NCBI GenBank assembly: GCA_009699665.1
Contig: WLNS01000049.1
Coordinates: forward strand, 1-10,033
DNA from: Actinomycetota bacterium
GTDB lineage: Bacteria; Actinomycetota; Actinomycetes; Actinomycetales; Microbacteriaceae
Direction of reading: 5' to 3'
DNA length: 10,033 nucleotides
The notes below the pieces were generated by a model that saw only the letters and a list, made by a program, of their open reading frames with translations, had not been told where the DNA came from and ran no database searches. Both the position numbers and the translations under genes were made by a program. The first letter of the stretch is position 1. Each line of letters starts with the position of its first letter. Positions 1 through 6,678 of this stretch are shown here, in pieces.

Positions 1-1
1 C

Positions 2-991
2 CAGACGCGTCCCGGTTCTGTGGCAACTGTCGAGATTGACGGATCGCTCCTCAACGTCTACATCGCTTACGACGCTCCGCCCGCCACGCTCGCGGAACTG
101 CAAGCACTCGAGATTCCTACCGCGCGCGGTCCCGTTCGCCTCGACACCTTGGCAACCGTTGGCCTGGCAGACGGTCCCACCACCGTCACGACGGTCAAGG
201 GACAGCGCAGTGCCACGGTGACCGTGACGCCCAACAGCGCCGACCTCGGCACGGCCAGCGTCGCGGTGACCCAGGCTCTGGCCAAGATTGACCTGCCGGC
301 CGGCGCGGCGGCAACCGTCGGTGGCGCAACCTCCGACCAGCAGACCGCATTCAGCCAGCTGGGCCTCGCCCTGCTGGCGGCAATCTTGGTGGTCTACGTG
401 ATCATGGTGGCGACGTTCCGATCGCTGCTTCAGCCACTGCTGTTGCTGGTCTCGATTCCGTTTGCCGCCACAGGAGCTATTGCGCTCCAGGTCGTGACGG
501 GCGTGCCCCTCGGTGTTGCGTCGCTGATCGGTGTGCTTATGCTGGTGGGCATCGTGGTCACGAACGCCATCGTTCTCATCGACCTTGTTAACCAGTACCG
601 CCGCAAGGGACTCGCCGTACGGGAGGCCTTGATTGAGGGTGCCGGACGCAGGTTGCGCCCCATCCTCATGACGGCGCTCGCGACCGTGTTCGCCCTCGTA
701 CCCCTGGCCCTGGGCCTGACGGGCTCAGGCGGATTCATCTCGCAGCCGTTAGCCATCGTGGTCATCGGCGGACTCCTCTCGTCGACCGTGCTCACGCTGG
801 TCGTCTTGCCGGTTCTTTACAATCTCGTTGAGGGCGGCCGCGAGCGGCGACGCGCCAAGCGCGACACCAAACGCGCCACAAAAGGTGCGGCCCCGAGGAC
901 TGTCGACAAGCCATCCGAGCGCCGTAGCGCGCGTGCAAGCAAGGCAGTGGTGACCGATACACCGGCTGTTCCGGCGCCCATGGCCGACTAG
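2..991 (+). CDS. RND family efflux permease, C-terminal part (5' end outside window)
   Basis: This is the 3' portion of an inner-membrane RND (AcrB/HAE1-like) drug-proton antiporter. The frame is open to the left edge; the GTG at 20 is an internal codon, not a start. About the first 110 visible residues are the end of the second periplasmic porter region. From about base 360 come the last five membrane segments of the RND fold. The central one contains G-I-V-V-T-N-A-I-V-L-I-D (N-A-I-V-L-I-D at 563-583), a hallmark of AcrB-type TM10. It is followed by the cytoplasmic R-L-R-P-I-L-M-T-A-L segment and an A-L-V-P-L-A-L-G helix. The last helix ends at V-L-P-V-L-Y-N-L. A tail of about 55 residues rich in Arg, Lys and Ala follows and probably lies in the cytoplasm. 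Actinobacteria lack a classical TolC outer membrane, so the partner proteins are unclear. The family call is firm; the substrate is unknown. Confidence 0.9.
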   Translation, partial: QTRPGSVATVEIDGSLLNVYIAYDAPPATLAELQALEIPTARGPVRLDTLATVGLADGPTTVTTVKGQRSATVTVTPNSADLGTASVAVTQALAKIDLPAGAAATVGGATSDQQTAFSQLGLALLAAILVVYVIMVATFRSLLQPLLLLVSIPFAATGAIALQVVTGVPLGVASLIGVLMLVGIVVTNAIVLIDLVNQYRRKGLAVREALIEGAGRRLRPILMTALATVFALVPLALGLTGSGGFISQPLAIVVIGGLLSSTVLTLVVLPVLYNLVEGGRERRRAKRDTKRATKGAAPRTVDKPSERRSARASKAVVTDTPAVPAPMAD

Positions 992-1026
992 TTGAACGGT
1001 GCGTGTGAGCCTCTTTGCACGCCGCT

Positions 1027-1066
1027 GAAGAGCGTTTCGACCCCATCCGGGGTTGGGGCGCTCTTC
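1027..1066 (+). terminator. Hairpin terminator candidate after the RND gene
   Basis: An 8-base perfect inverted repeat, GAAGAGCG (1027-1034) and CGCTCTTC (1059-1066), lies 36 bases after the RND stop. Inside it, CCCC at 1041-1044 can pair with GGGG at 1049-1052 or at 1055-1058, which extends the stem. There is no clear T tract, only TCTGTG, as is common for actinobacterial terminators. The right arm overlaps the spacer of the promoter candidate for the next gene. Confidence 0.55.
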
Positions 1067-1081
1067 TCTGTGCCCTAGACT
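1053..1081 (+). promoter_or_regulatory. Sigma70-type promoter candidate for the helicase gene
   Basis: TTGGGG at 1053-1058 and TAGACT at 1076-1081 are separated by exactly 17 bases. This matches the primary-sigma layout (TTGNNN, N17, TANNNT). Transcription would start near 1088 and give a leader of about 115 bases before the helicase ATG. No TANNNT lies 6-7 bases before that ATG, so the gene is probably not leaderless, unlike several others in this window. The call rests on motif matching alone. Confidence 0.4.
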
Positions 1082-1088
1082 AAGGGGG

Positions 1089-1202
1089 TCGGTTGCATGA
1101 CGCCCGCGTAAGAAGCGGTTTTGTGTGAGTCAGGTTGGCCGGTTGTAGCCACTGTTTCGCAGCAGAAACACGCATCATCATTACGTATTAGAGAGTTCTG
1201 TC
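1089..1202 (+). promoter_or_regulatory. Putative structured 5' leader of the DEAD-box helicase gene
   Basis: This non-coding stretch holds two small hairpins. The first is CCGC (1104-1107) and GCGG (1115-1118) with a 7-base loop, directly followed by TTTTGTGTG, which resembles a weak intrinsic terminator. The second is TGTTTC (1153-1158) and GAAACA (1165-1170) with a 6-base loop. Long structured leaders are known for several bacterial cold-induced RNA helicase genes, where they control expression. Applying that here is inference. I see no known riboswitch consensus. Only a weak purine run (AGAGAG, 1190-1195) could act as a ribosome binding site for the ATG at 1203. Confidence 0.35.
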
Positions 1203-3248
1203 ATGCCCAAATCTCCCACCGGCGCTCGCGCGCCTAAAAACTATGACCCGCGCTACGGTGACAAGAAGGTCAAGCCGCGCCACAAATCAGGCTCAGCCGG
1301 AACCCCGGACGTTGCCGAAGCTGGCGCCCGCCGCGGAAGCCGTGACGAGCGTCCGCGCAGCTCGCGCGACGACCGGACGTCCCGCGCCGACACGCGCGCC
1401 GACACACGGGGTGATGCCGGTCAGAATCGCGAACAGCGCCGTTCCTCGCTTCAGCCGACTACCCGTCCTGCTCGAGACCGAGACGAGCGCAGTGAGCGCG
1501 ACGAGAGTCCCTACAGAAGCCGAACACGGTCAGAAAAGCCACGCACGGATCGTGCGGGCACCGATCGCCCGCGCGCCGAGCGTTCGCGTTCAGACGGTGC
1601 GCGCTCTGATGGTGTGCGCAGTGAGCGCCCCACGTCAGATCGTCGGAGTACACCGCGCTGGGATCGTGACGACCGACCCCGTGACGATCGGCCCCGTGAG
1701 GATCGGCCGCGCGAAGATCGGCCGCGCAGCGAACGGCCGGCTTCTGGTCGTTCACGTTCTGACGGCGCGCGCAGTGAGCGCCCCACGTCAGATCGTCGGA
1801 GTACACCGCGCTGGGACCGTGACGACCGGTCGCGCGACGATCGGCCCCGGAGCGATCGCCCGCGCACAGAACGCCCAGGCACGGACCGCCCTCGCGGTGA
1901 CCGGTTCGGCACCGATCGCCCGCGCACGGATCGCCCACGCACGGATCGCCCACGTCGCGATGACTGGACAAACGATCGACCTGCCCGCGGTCGTGATGAC
2001 CGCGAACAGCGTGGTGGCGGGTTCATGCCGCCCGAGGACGTCGTGCTCGACCGCTTGGATGCCGCCGTGGTGGCTCCCGAGGACTCGACGGGAATGTCGT
2101 TTGGCGATCTAGGTCTGGGAGACAACATTTGTCGTCAGTTGGCCAACCTGGGAGCGGCGAGTCCGTTCCCTATTCAGGCAGCAACTATTCCCATTATTTT
2201 GACCGGTCGTGACGTGCTGGGCCGAGGACGAACCGGTTCAGGAAAAACAATTGCTTTCGGGGCTCCGCTGGTTGAGCGTCTGCTCGCCGATGGCCCCCAG
2301 GGCCGCAAACAAGGACGTCCAGCACGTGCGCTCATTCTTGCCCCCACGCGCGAGCTGGCGATGCAGATTGATCGAACCGTGCAGCCCATCGCGCGTTCGG
2401 TTGGTTTGTTTACCACCACCATTTACGGGGGCGTACCCCAACACAAGCAGACGCTGAGTCTGCGCAAGGGCGTCGATATTCTGATTGCCACTCCGGGTCG
2501 CCTCGAAGATCTGATTGAACAGCGTCTCATCGACCTGTCGCACATCAGCATCACTGTGCTTGACGAGGCCGACCACATGTGCGACCTGGGGTTCCTCGAG
2601 CCCGTGCAGCGCATCCTGCGTCAAACTGACCCCGACGGACAGCGACTGCTGTTCTCGGCAACGCTCGATTCGGGCGTATCGACGATTGTTAAAGAGTTTC
2701 TCAAGGATCCGGGCGTTTATGAGGTCTCTGGTGAGGATCAGGACTCTGCCACCATCGATCATCGGGTCTTCATGGTTGAGTCTCGCGACAAGGTCGACAT
2801 CATCGCCCAGTTGGCTGCCCACTCGGAGAAGGTTCTTGTCTTCACGAGAACTCGCGCGTTCGCTGACATGTTGGCTGACGGACTCGACGATCGTGGGGTG
2901 CCCGCAACGAGCCTGCACGGTGATTTGAATCAGGCTAAGCGCACGCGTAATCTCGAACGCCTGAGCAGTGGTCGAGTGCACGTGCTCGTCGCTACCGACG
3001 TCGCGGCGCGTGGAATTCACGTTGATGACGTAGACCTCGTCGTTCAGGCCGATCCGCCCGACGACTACAAGTCGTACATGCACCGCTCCGGTCGCACGGG
3101 ACGTGCGGGACGCGAGGGAGTAGTGGTCACACTCATTCCCAAGTCTCGCCAACGCCGCATGAACGAGCTGCTCGAGCGTGCCGGAATCACGGCACCGACC
3201 ACGGCTGTTCGCCCGGGAGATGACGCCATCGTAAACTTGCTTGGCTGA
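1203..3248 (+). CDS. DEAD-box ATP-dependent RNA helicase with repetitive charged N-terminal tail
   Basis: This 681-residue protein is a cytoplasmic RNA helicase that unwinds RNA duplexes or remodels RNPs using ATP, probably in ribosome assembly or RNA decay. The core runs from about residue 297 to the end and has the full motif set in order: upstream aromatic F300, Q motif (P-F-P-I-Q, 321-325), Walker A G-R-T-G-S-G-K-T (342-349), P-T-R-E-L-A, T-P-G-R, D-E-A-D (454-457), S-A-T (485-487), A-T-D-V-A-A-R-G-I, and H-R-S-G-R-T-G-R (627-634). Residues 1-272 are low-complexity Arg/Asp/Pro/Ser sequence built from R-x-D/E-R-P units. Most family members carry such tails, if at all, at the C-terminus, so this N-terminal placement is notable. 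There is no long C-terminal extension and no DbpA/CsdA-type C-terminal RNA-binding domain, so I give no symbol. The ATG at 1203 is the first start after the leader. Confidence 0.95.
   Translation: MPKSPTGARAPKNYDPRYGDKKVKPRHKSGSAGTPDVAEAGARRGSRDERPRSSRDDRTSRADTRADTRGDAGQNREQRRSSLQPTTRPARDRDERSERDESPYRSRTRSEKPRTDRAGTDRPRAERSRSDGARSDGVRSERPTSDRRSTPRWDRDDRPRDDRPREDRPREDRPRSERPASGRSRSDGARSERPTSDRRSTPRWDRDDRSRDDRPRSDRPRTERPGTDRPRGDRFGTDRPRTDRPRTDRPRRDDWTNDRPARGRDDREQRGGGFMPPEDVVLDRLDAAVVAPEDSTGMSFGDLGLGDNICRQLANLGAASPFPIQAATIPIILTGRDVLGRGRTGSGKTIAFGAPLVERLLADGPQGRKQGRPARALILAPTRELAMQIDRTVQPIARSVGLFTTTIYGGVPQHKQTLSLRKGVDILIATPGRLEDLIEQRLIDLSHISITVLDEADHMCDLGFLEPVQRILRQTDPDGQRLLFSATLDSGVSTIVKEFLKDPGVYEVSGEDQDSATIDHRVFMVESRDKVDIIAQLAAHSEKVLVFTRTRAFADMLADGLDDRGVPATSLHGDLNQAKRTRNLERLSSGRVHVLVATDVAARGIHVDDVDLVVQADPPDDYKSYMHRSGRTGRAGREGVVVTLIPKSRQRRMNELLERAGITAPTTAVRPGDDAIVNLLG
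1616..1828 (+). repeat. 60-base direct repeat in the helicase tail (1616-1675 and 1769-1828)
   Basis: Bases 1616-1675 and 1769-1828 are identical except for one position (T at 1664, C at 1817). They are offset by 153 bases, a multiple of three. Both encode the same stretch, containing S-E-R-P-T-S-D-R-R and R-W-D-R-D-D-R. More diverged matches continue on both sides, including an upstream R-S-D-G-A-R. The first copy carries five extra residues (R-S-D-G-V) compared with the second. This looks like an in-frame segmental duplication. Confidence 0.9.
1681..1740 (+). repeat. Four tandem 15-base units in the helicase tail
   Basis: Four consecutive 15-base units (1681, 1696, 1711, 1726) share the core GATCGGCC, decaying in the fourth to GAACGGCC. 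They encode four pentapeptides of the form R-D/E/S-D/E-R-P. The unit length is a multiple of three, so copy-number change would keep the frame. The units sit between the two copies of the 60-base repeat. Confidence 0.8.
1911..1955 (+). repeat. Three tandem 15-base units in the helicase tail
   Basis: Units at 1911-1925, 1926-1940 and 1941-1955 follow the pattern AC(C/G)GATCGCCC(A/G)CG(C/T). They encode repeated T-D-R-P-R. The last two differ only in their final base, which suggests recent slippage or duplication. A looser version of the unit extends upstream to about 1850. Confidence 0.75.
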
Positions 3249-3254
3249 GCAGAG

Positions 3255-3280
3255 GGCCGATCGATAGGGGGACGTCGGCC
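3255..3280 (+). terminator. Hairpin terminator candidate after the helicase gene
   Basis: GGCCGA (3255-3260) and TCGGCC (3275-3280) form a 6-bp stem starting 7 bases after the helicase stop. Two further inner pairs are possible if T3261 bulges out. ATTTT follows about 8 bases later, at 3289-3293. It is a plausible rho-independent terminator, though the T run is displaced. Confidence 0.5.
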
Positions 3281-3351
3281 ACTGTGGAATTTTGCGGGAC
3301 GCACCTTCGTTAGGCACATTGGCACCGCCCGATCCTTCACGGAAAGCACTC

Positions 3352-3630
3352 ATGACAAGTACACCTGTTCCCCGCAAATCTTGGTTTGCCCTCGTCGTTT
3401 TGCTCGCCGGAATGTTCATTGCACTTCTGGATGCCACCATCGTCAATGTGGCGTTACCGAGCATTCGGCAGAGCCTGCACACGGGTGAGGCAACGCTGAG
3501 TTGGATTGTCTCGGGCTATGCCCTGTCGTTTGGTATCGCGCTGATTCCGGCCGGTCGATTTGGCGACAAGCACGGCCACAAGTGGGTCTTTATTGCGGGC
3601 GTGGCTCGGCAATCGCGAGCCGGCAACTAG
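3352..3630 (+). pseudogene. Truncated MFS (DHA2/EmrB-QacA type) efflux gene, N-terminal stub
   Basis: The 92-codon frame starts at ATG 3352 with a good ribosome binding site (GGAAAG, 3341-3346, five bases away). It encodes an unmistakable MFS N-terminus. TM1 carries L-L-D-A-T-I-V-N-V-A-L-P (25-36), the DHA2 signature. TM2 follows, then motif A, G-R-F-G-D-K-H-G-H-K (68-77), and the start of TM3. Family resemblance stops near residue 85 (base 3604). The frame then reads R-Q-S-R-A-G-N and stops. A functional member needs about 450-530 residues, so roughly 400 codons are missing. Its TAG shares the palindrome CTAG (3627-3630) with the stop of the DMT gene on the other strand. The likely cause is a deletion that joined the stub to the DMT 3' end. 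A working transporter is very unlikely. Confidence 0.85.
3603..3621 (-). terminator. Hairpin terminator candidate of the DMT gene
   Basis: GGCTCG (3603-3608) and CGAGCC (3616-3621) form a 6-bp stem with a 7-base loop. It begins 5 bases beyond the DMT stop on the minus strand, the usual place for a terminator. No T tract follows on either strand. The hairpin lies inside the last codons of the MFS stub and starts where MFS resemblance ends. Confidence 0.5.
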
Positions 3631-4541
3631 CCGAACGCAAGCATTGCCGTGGCAGCGATAGCCAGCAGCAGCCCGATGCCTTGAAGTACGGTGAGGCGCT
3701 CCTTAAGAAACAGCGTGGCTAACAGGATTGTTCCTGCCGGGTACATGGCCGTCATCACCGCAACAATCGAGAGCTCACCAATACGTAAGCCGGCAATAAC
3801 AAAGATGTCCCCGGCCGTCTCGGCAAGTCCCGAGGCGATGGCGAGCCATATGCCGACGCGCCAGTTAATCTCGCCACGGTCGCCGACCACGATGTCGGCG
3901 CGAGGCGATCCTTTTCGGCGACGCCGTTGAAGCCAGAACCACACTGCCGAAAACCCGAGAACGGCCGTCAGCACGAGGCTTGCGACGCTGCGACTGGCGA
4001 TAAAGGGAACCACACCGCTGTCGTGGGGCGTGAGCGAAATCAAAATCATGTAGCTGCCGATAAGCATGCCTGCCAATACGGCGAAGGCGATGCCACGAAT
4101 GCCGGGTCGTCGAGCTCTCTCTTCTCTCACGACGGCCACCAAGACCACCGCGACAAGGGCGAGCCCGAGTGCAACGTAGCGCAGCAGGGTGAGCTGTGTT
4201 CCGCCGGCAAAGTCCCAGATAACCGGAACGACAGCGGCCGTCAGGGCCCCGAGAGGCGAGAGAATGCTCATTGGCCCGAGAGCAAGGCTGGCGTACAGAA
4301 ACACGATGGCGAAGGCGAGCACGAAACCCGAAATTCCGCCGAGCGCCAGGGCTGCAGGCGAGGCTTGTGTCAGCCAGCTTCCGCCTGAGAGCAAAAAGAA
4401 CAGAAAAAAGCCAACAACGCCGGTCATCATCGATAGCCACGTGACGCGCATCGAGCCCAGATGCTTCGATCCCAGGCCGCCAAAGAAATCGGCACCGCCC
4501 AAGACGATTGCCCCAGCGAGACCAAAGACTACAGCGAGCAC
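3627..4541 (-). CDS. DMT-superfamily (EamA) transporter
   Basis: This 304-residue integral membrane protein has about ten hydrophobic segments in two EamA repeats, the usual size and shape for a drug/metabolite transporter permease. The first repeat ends around G-A-L-T-A-A-V-V-P-V (98-107). The second ends with the typical Y-P-A-G-T (267-271) and F-L-K-E-R-L-T (278-284) followed by a final Leu/Ala helix. A basic cytoplasmic loop lies near residues 205-225 (Q-R-R-R-R-K). Members export amino acids, metabolites or drugs; the substrate cannot be told here. The start is GTG at 4541, chosen because a -10 hexamer sits 7 bases upstream (leaderless) and no earlier in-frame start was found. It is divergent from the acyl-CoA oxidase-like gene with a 67-base gap. 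Confidence 0.88.
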   Translation of the reverse strand: MLAVVFGLAGAIVLGGADFFGGLGSKHLGSMRVTWLSMMTGVVGFFLFFLLSGGSWLTQASPAALALGGISGFVLAFAIVFLYASLALGPMSILSPLGALTAAVVPVIWDFAGGTQLTLLRYVALGLALVAVVLVAVVREERARRPGIRGIAFAVLAGMLIGSYMILISLTPHDSGVVPFIASRSVASLVLTAVLGFSAVWFWLQRRRRKGSPRADIVVGDRGEINWRVGIWLAIASGLAETAGDIFVIAGLRIGELSIVAVMTAMYPAGTILLATLFLKERLTVLQGIGLLLAIAATAMLAFG

Positions 4542-4548
4542 GATATTC

Positions 4549-4554
4549 AGCCTA
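4549..4554 (-). promoter_or_regulatory. -10 hexamer for leaderless DMT transcript
   Basis: On the minus strand, TAGGCT lies exactly 7 bases before the GTG start at 4541. This is the spacing expected if transcription begins at the start codon. No clear -35 is seen, and no Shine-Dalgarno sequence, which fits a leaderless mRNA. Confidence 0.45.
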
Positions 4555-4569
4555 GGGTGAAGGGGAGCC

Positions 4570-4575
4570 TAATTT
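4570..4575 (+). promoter_or_regulatory. -10 hexamer candidate for the acyl-CoA oxidase-like gene
   Basis: TAATTT is a good match to TANNNT. It would place transcription start near 4582 and give a short leader containing the GAAGGA ribosome binding site. No convincing -35 is visible. It lies 15 bases beyond the opposing DMT -10, so the two promoters share this 67-base gap. Confidence 0.35.
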
Positions 4576-4597
4576 TTCTGGCAGTGATTTCACGTGC

Positions 4598-4603
4598 GAA
4601 GGA
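4598..4603 (+). promoter_or_regulatory. Ribosome binding site that decides the 4609 start
   Basis: GAAGGA ends 5 bases before ATG 4609. Other in-frame candidates fit less well: GTG 4594 lies upstream of this site, ATG 4603 overlaps it, and ATG 4615 is 11 bases away. The start at 4609 is therefore preferred. Confidence 0.55.
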
Positions 4604-4608
4604 TGAAC

Positions 4609-6678
4609 ATGGTCATGAAGGCATCTCCCCCCGTTCCAGCCGCGGACTCCGGCGTAACTCCGGCTCTGCGTGTCGATACTCCTGCCCTCGGCCGATACCT
4701 GCTGGGCCGCTGGGCCGACGTTCGAACGGCGTCGCGCGCGCTTGCGGCGCGGCCCGAAATGCAGGGGGTTCTGGGTCTGAGCAAAGAAGACCATCGCGCG
4801 CGGGTGCTTGACCAGCTGAAATACCTGGTCAAGAACGGACAGGTGAGCCTTGCGTTCCCTAAAGAATATGGCGGCCTGGCCGATCACGGCGGAAATCTTG
4901 CTGCCTTCGAGGAGTTGGTCGCCGGTGATGCCTCACTGCAGATCAAGAGCGGCGTCCAGTGGGGACTCTTCGGCGCGGCCATCATGCATTTGGGCACGAC
5001 CGAACACCACAAGAAGTGGCTTGCCGACGCCATGTCGCTAAAACTTCCGGGTATCTATGCGATGACCGAAACGGGACACGGGTCAGACGTCGCGGCCATT
5101 GCGACGACAGCCGAATACGACCCGGCCACGCACGAGTTTGTCATTAACACCCCTTTTCGCGCGGCCTGGAAGGACTACCTCGGGAATGCCGCACTGCACG
5201 GACAAGCGGCTGTCGTGTTTGCCCAGCTCATTACCGGCAACGTCAACTATGGCGTGCACGCATTCTTCGTTCCCATTCGTGACAAGTTGGGCACCTTCTT
5301 TCCCGGCGTGGGCGGCGAAGATGATGGGCTCAAGGGCGGACTGAACGGTATTGACAACGGGCGCCTACACTTCGACAACGTGCGCGTGCCCCGAACGAAT
5401 CTGCTCAATCGTTACGGCGATGTTGCTGAAGACGGCACGTACACGTCGCCCATTGCGAGTCCGGGCCGGCGCTTTTTCACCATGCTCGGCACGCTCGTTC
5501 AGGGACGTGTCTCGCTCGACGGTGCCGCCACGAACGCGGCCAAGATGGCGCTTCAGATTGCCGTCACCTACGGCAACCAGCGTCGTCAGTTCGCTGATGA
5601 GACGGGCGAAGAAATGGTGCTCTTGGATTACCAGCGTCATCAACGACGCCTGATTCCGCGTATTGCCACGGCCTACGCGCAGTCGTTCGCCCACGAGGTT
5701 TTGCTCGACAAGTTTGATGCCGTCTTCAGCGGGGCAAACGACACCGATGAGTCGCGACAGGATCTTGAGACGCTTGCCGCGGCCCTCAAGCCCCTGTCGA
5801 CGTGGAACGCCCTCGACACGATTCAAGAGGCGCGCGAGGCCTGCGGCGGTCAAGGATTCTTGGCCGAGAACCGTCTGGTGGGTTTGCACGCCGATCTTGA
5901 TATCTACGTCACCTTTGAGGGTGACAACAACGTCTTGCTGCAGTTGGTGGCAAAACGTCTGCTGACAGATGTTGGCGACACCATCCGGGGTGCCGATTCG
6001 GCGACACTGGCCAAGCTGGCAATCGAGCATGCCGTCGATCGCACCCTCTCGAGCTCAGGGCTGCGACGCCTCGGTCAAACCGTCATTGACTTGGGCTCGA
6101 CGGCGCGTTCTGTCGACCGACTCAGGGAGTCTGACATGCAGCGGGCCCTGCTTACCGAGCGCGTCGAGCACATGGTGCTGGCTATCGGCGGTGAGCTGCG
6201 TCAAGCCAAGAAGGACGGGCGTCAAGCGGCGGCGTTCAACGAGAACCAGTCCGGTCTCATTGATGCGGCGATTGCACACGGTGAACTTCTGCAGTGGGAA
6301 GCGTTCACGAGTGCGCTTGCCGGCATCGATGATGACAGCACGCGCACCGTACTCACGTGGGTGAGGGACCTCTTCGGTTTTGGACTGATTGAAAAACACC
6401 TGGCCTGGTATCTCATTTCGGGTCGTCTATCTGCGCAACGAGCGCAGGCCGTGACCGCCTACGTGGATCGACTCATTGCGCGACTTCGGCCATTTTCGCA
6501 AGACCTCGTCGATGCCTTCGGCTACGGCCCGGAACACCTGCGTGCATCCATCGCGACGGGCGTTGAAGCCGAACGCCAAGAAGAAGCCCGTGCTTACTTC
6601 GCTGATTCCTCGCGGCGCTTTGCGCCCAAAGAGAGCGTGGCCACGAAGCCCAGTGCCAAGAAGCCGGCCGCCGAGTAG
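4609..6678 (+). CDS. Acyl-CoA oxidase / acyl-CoA dehydrogenase family flavoenzyme
   Basis: This 689-residue cytoplasmic flavoprotein is predicted to oxidise an acyl-CoA to the 2-enoyl-CoA, the first step of fatty-acid beta-oxidation. The N-terminal helical domain (about 20-145) includes F-P-K-E-Y-G-G. The beta domain begins at A-M-T-E-T-G-H-G-S-D (151-160), the FAD/substrate-binding hallmark. The C-terminal helical domain holds G-G-Q-G-F-L-A-E-N-R and T-F-E-G-D-N-N-V, whose Glu (E437) matches the catalytic base of acyl-CoA oxidases. The length, far above about 390 residues for ordinary dehydrogenases, and the extra C-terminal helical region (about 480-660) fit the peroxisomal-oxidase-like group. 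Whether it passes electrons to oxygen or to ETF cannot be told from sequence. The last 28 residues (Lys/Ala/Ser/Arg rich) overlap the opposing MFS gene. Start ATG 4609 is preferred for its ribosome binding site; a longer GTG start at 4594 exists. Confidence 0.9.
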   Translation: MVMKASPPVPAADSGVTPALRVDTPALGRYLLGRWADVRTASRALAARPEMQGVLGLSKEDHRARVLDQLKYLVKNGQVSLAFPKEYGGLADHGGNLAAFEELVAGDASLQIKSGVQWGLFGAAIMHLGTTEHHKKWLADAMSLKLPGIYAMTETGHGSDVAAIATTAEYDPATHEFVINTPFRAAWKDYLGNAALHGQAAVVFAQLITGNVNYGVHAFFVPIRDKLGTFFPGVGGEDDGLKGGLNGIDNGRLHFDNVRVPRTNLLNRYGDVAEDGTYTSPIASPGRRFFTMLGTLVQGRVSLDGAATNAAKMALQIAVTYGNQRRQFADETGEEMVLLDYQRHQRRLIPRIATAYAQSFAHEVLLDKFDAVFSGANDTDESRQDLETLAAALKPLSTWNALDTIQEAREACGGQGFLAENRLVGLHADLDIYVTFEGDNNVLLQLVAKRLLTDVGDTIRGADSATLAKLAIEHAVDRTLSSSGLRRLGQTVIDLGSTARSVDRLRESDMQRALLTERVEHMVLAIGGELRQAKKDGRQAAAFNENQSGLIDAAIAHGELLQWEAFTSALAGIDDDSTRTVLTWVRDLFGFGLIEKHLAWYLISGRLSAQRAQAVTAYVDRLIARLRPFSQDLVDAFGYGPEHLRASIATGVEAERQEEARAYFADSSRRFAPKESVATKPSAKKPAAE

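Noticed and set aside
20..22. GTG as a true start of the RND gene
   Set aside because: The frame is open upstream to base 2 and the product begins in the middle of an RND porter domain, so the gene clearly continues beyond the window.
1459..2128. Two long minus-strand frames and one plus-strand frame across the helicase tail, with repetitive Arg/Ser/Gly or Ala/Arg products
   Set aside because: The 15-base and 60-base repeats lack stop codons in several frames, so repetitive products appear automatically. Only the frame joined to the helicase core is supported.
2238..3482. Long open frame (414 codons) on the minus strand across the helicase core
   Set aside because: It is antisense to the strongly supported helicase motifs, shows no recognisable domain, and extends through a terminator candidate. 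It is a shadow of biased codon use.
3927..4560. Plus-strand frames antisense to the DMT gene
   Set aside because: The products are polar and without family resemblance, while the minus strand encodes a clear ten-helix EamA protein.
3249..4608. Insertion sequence or integron as cause of the MFS truncation
   Set aside because: I found no transposase frame, terminal inverted repeats or target-site duplication around the junction. A simple deletion explains it.
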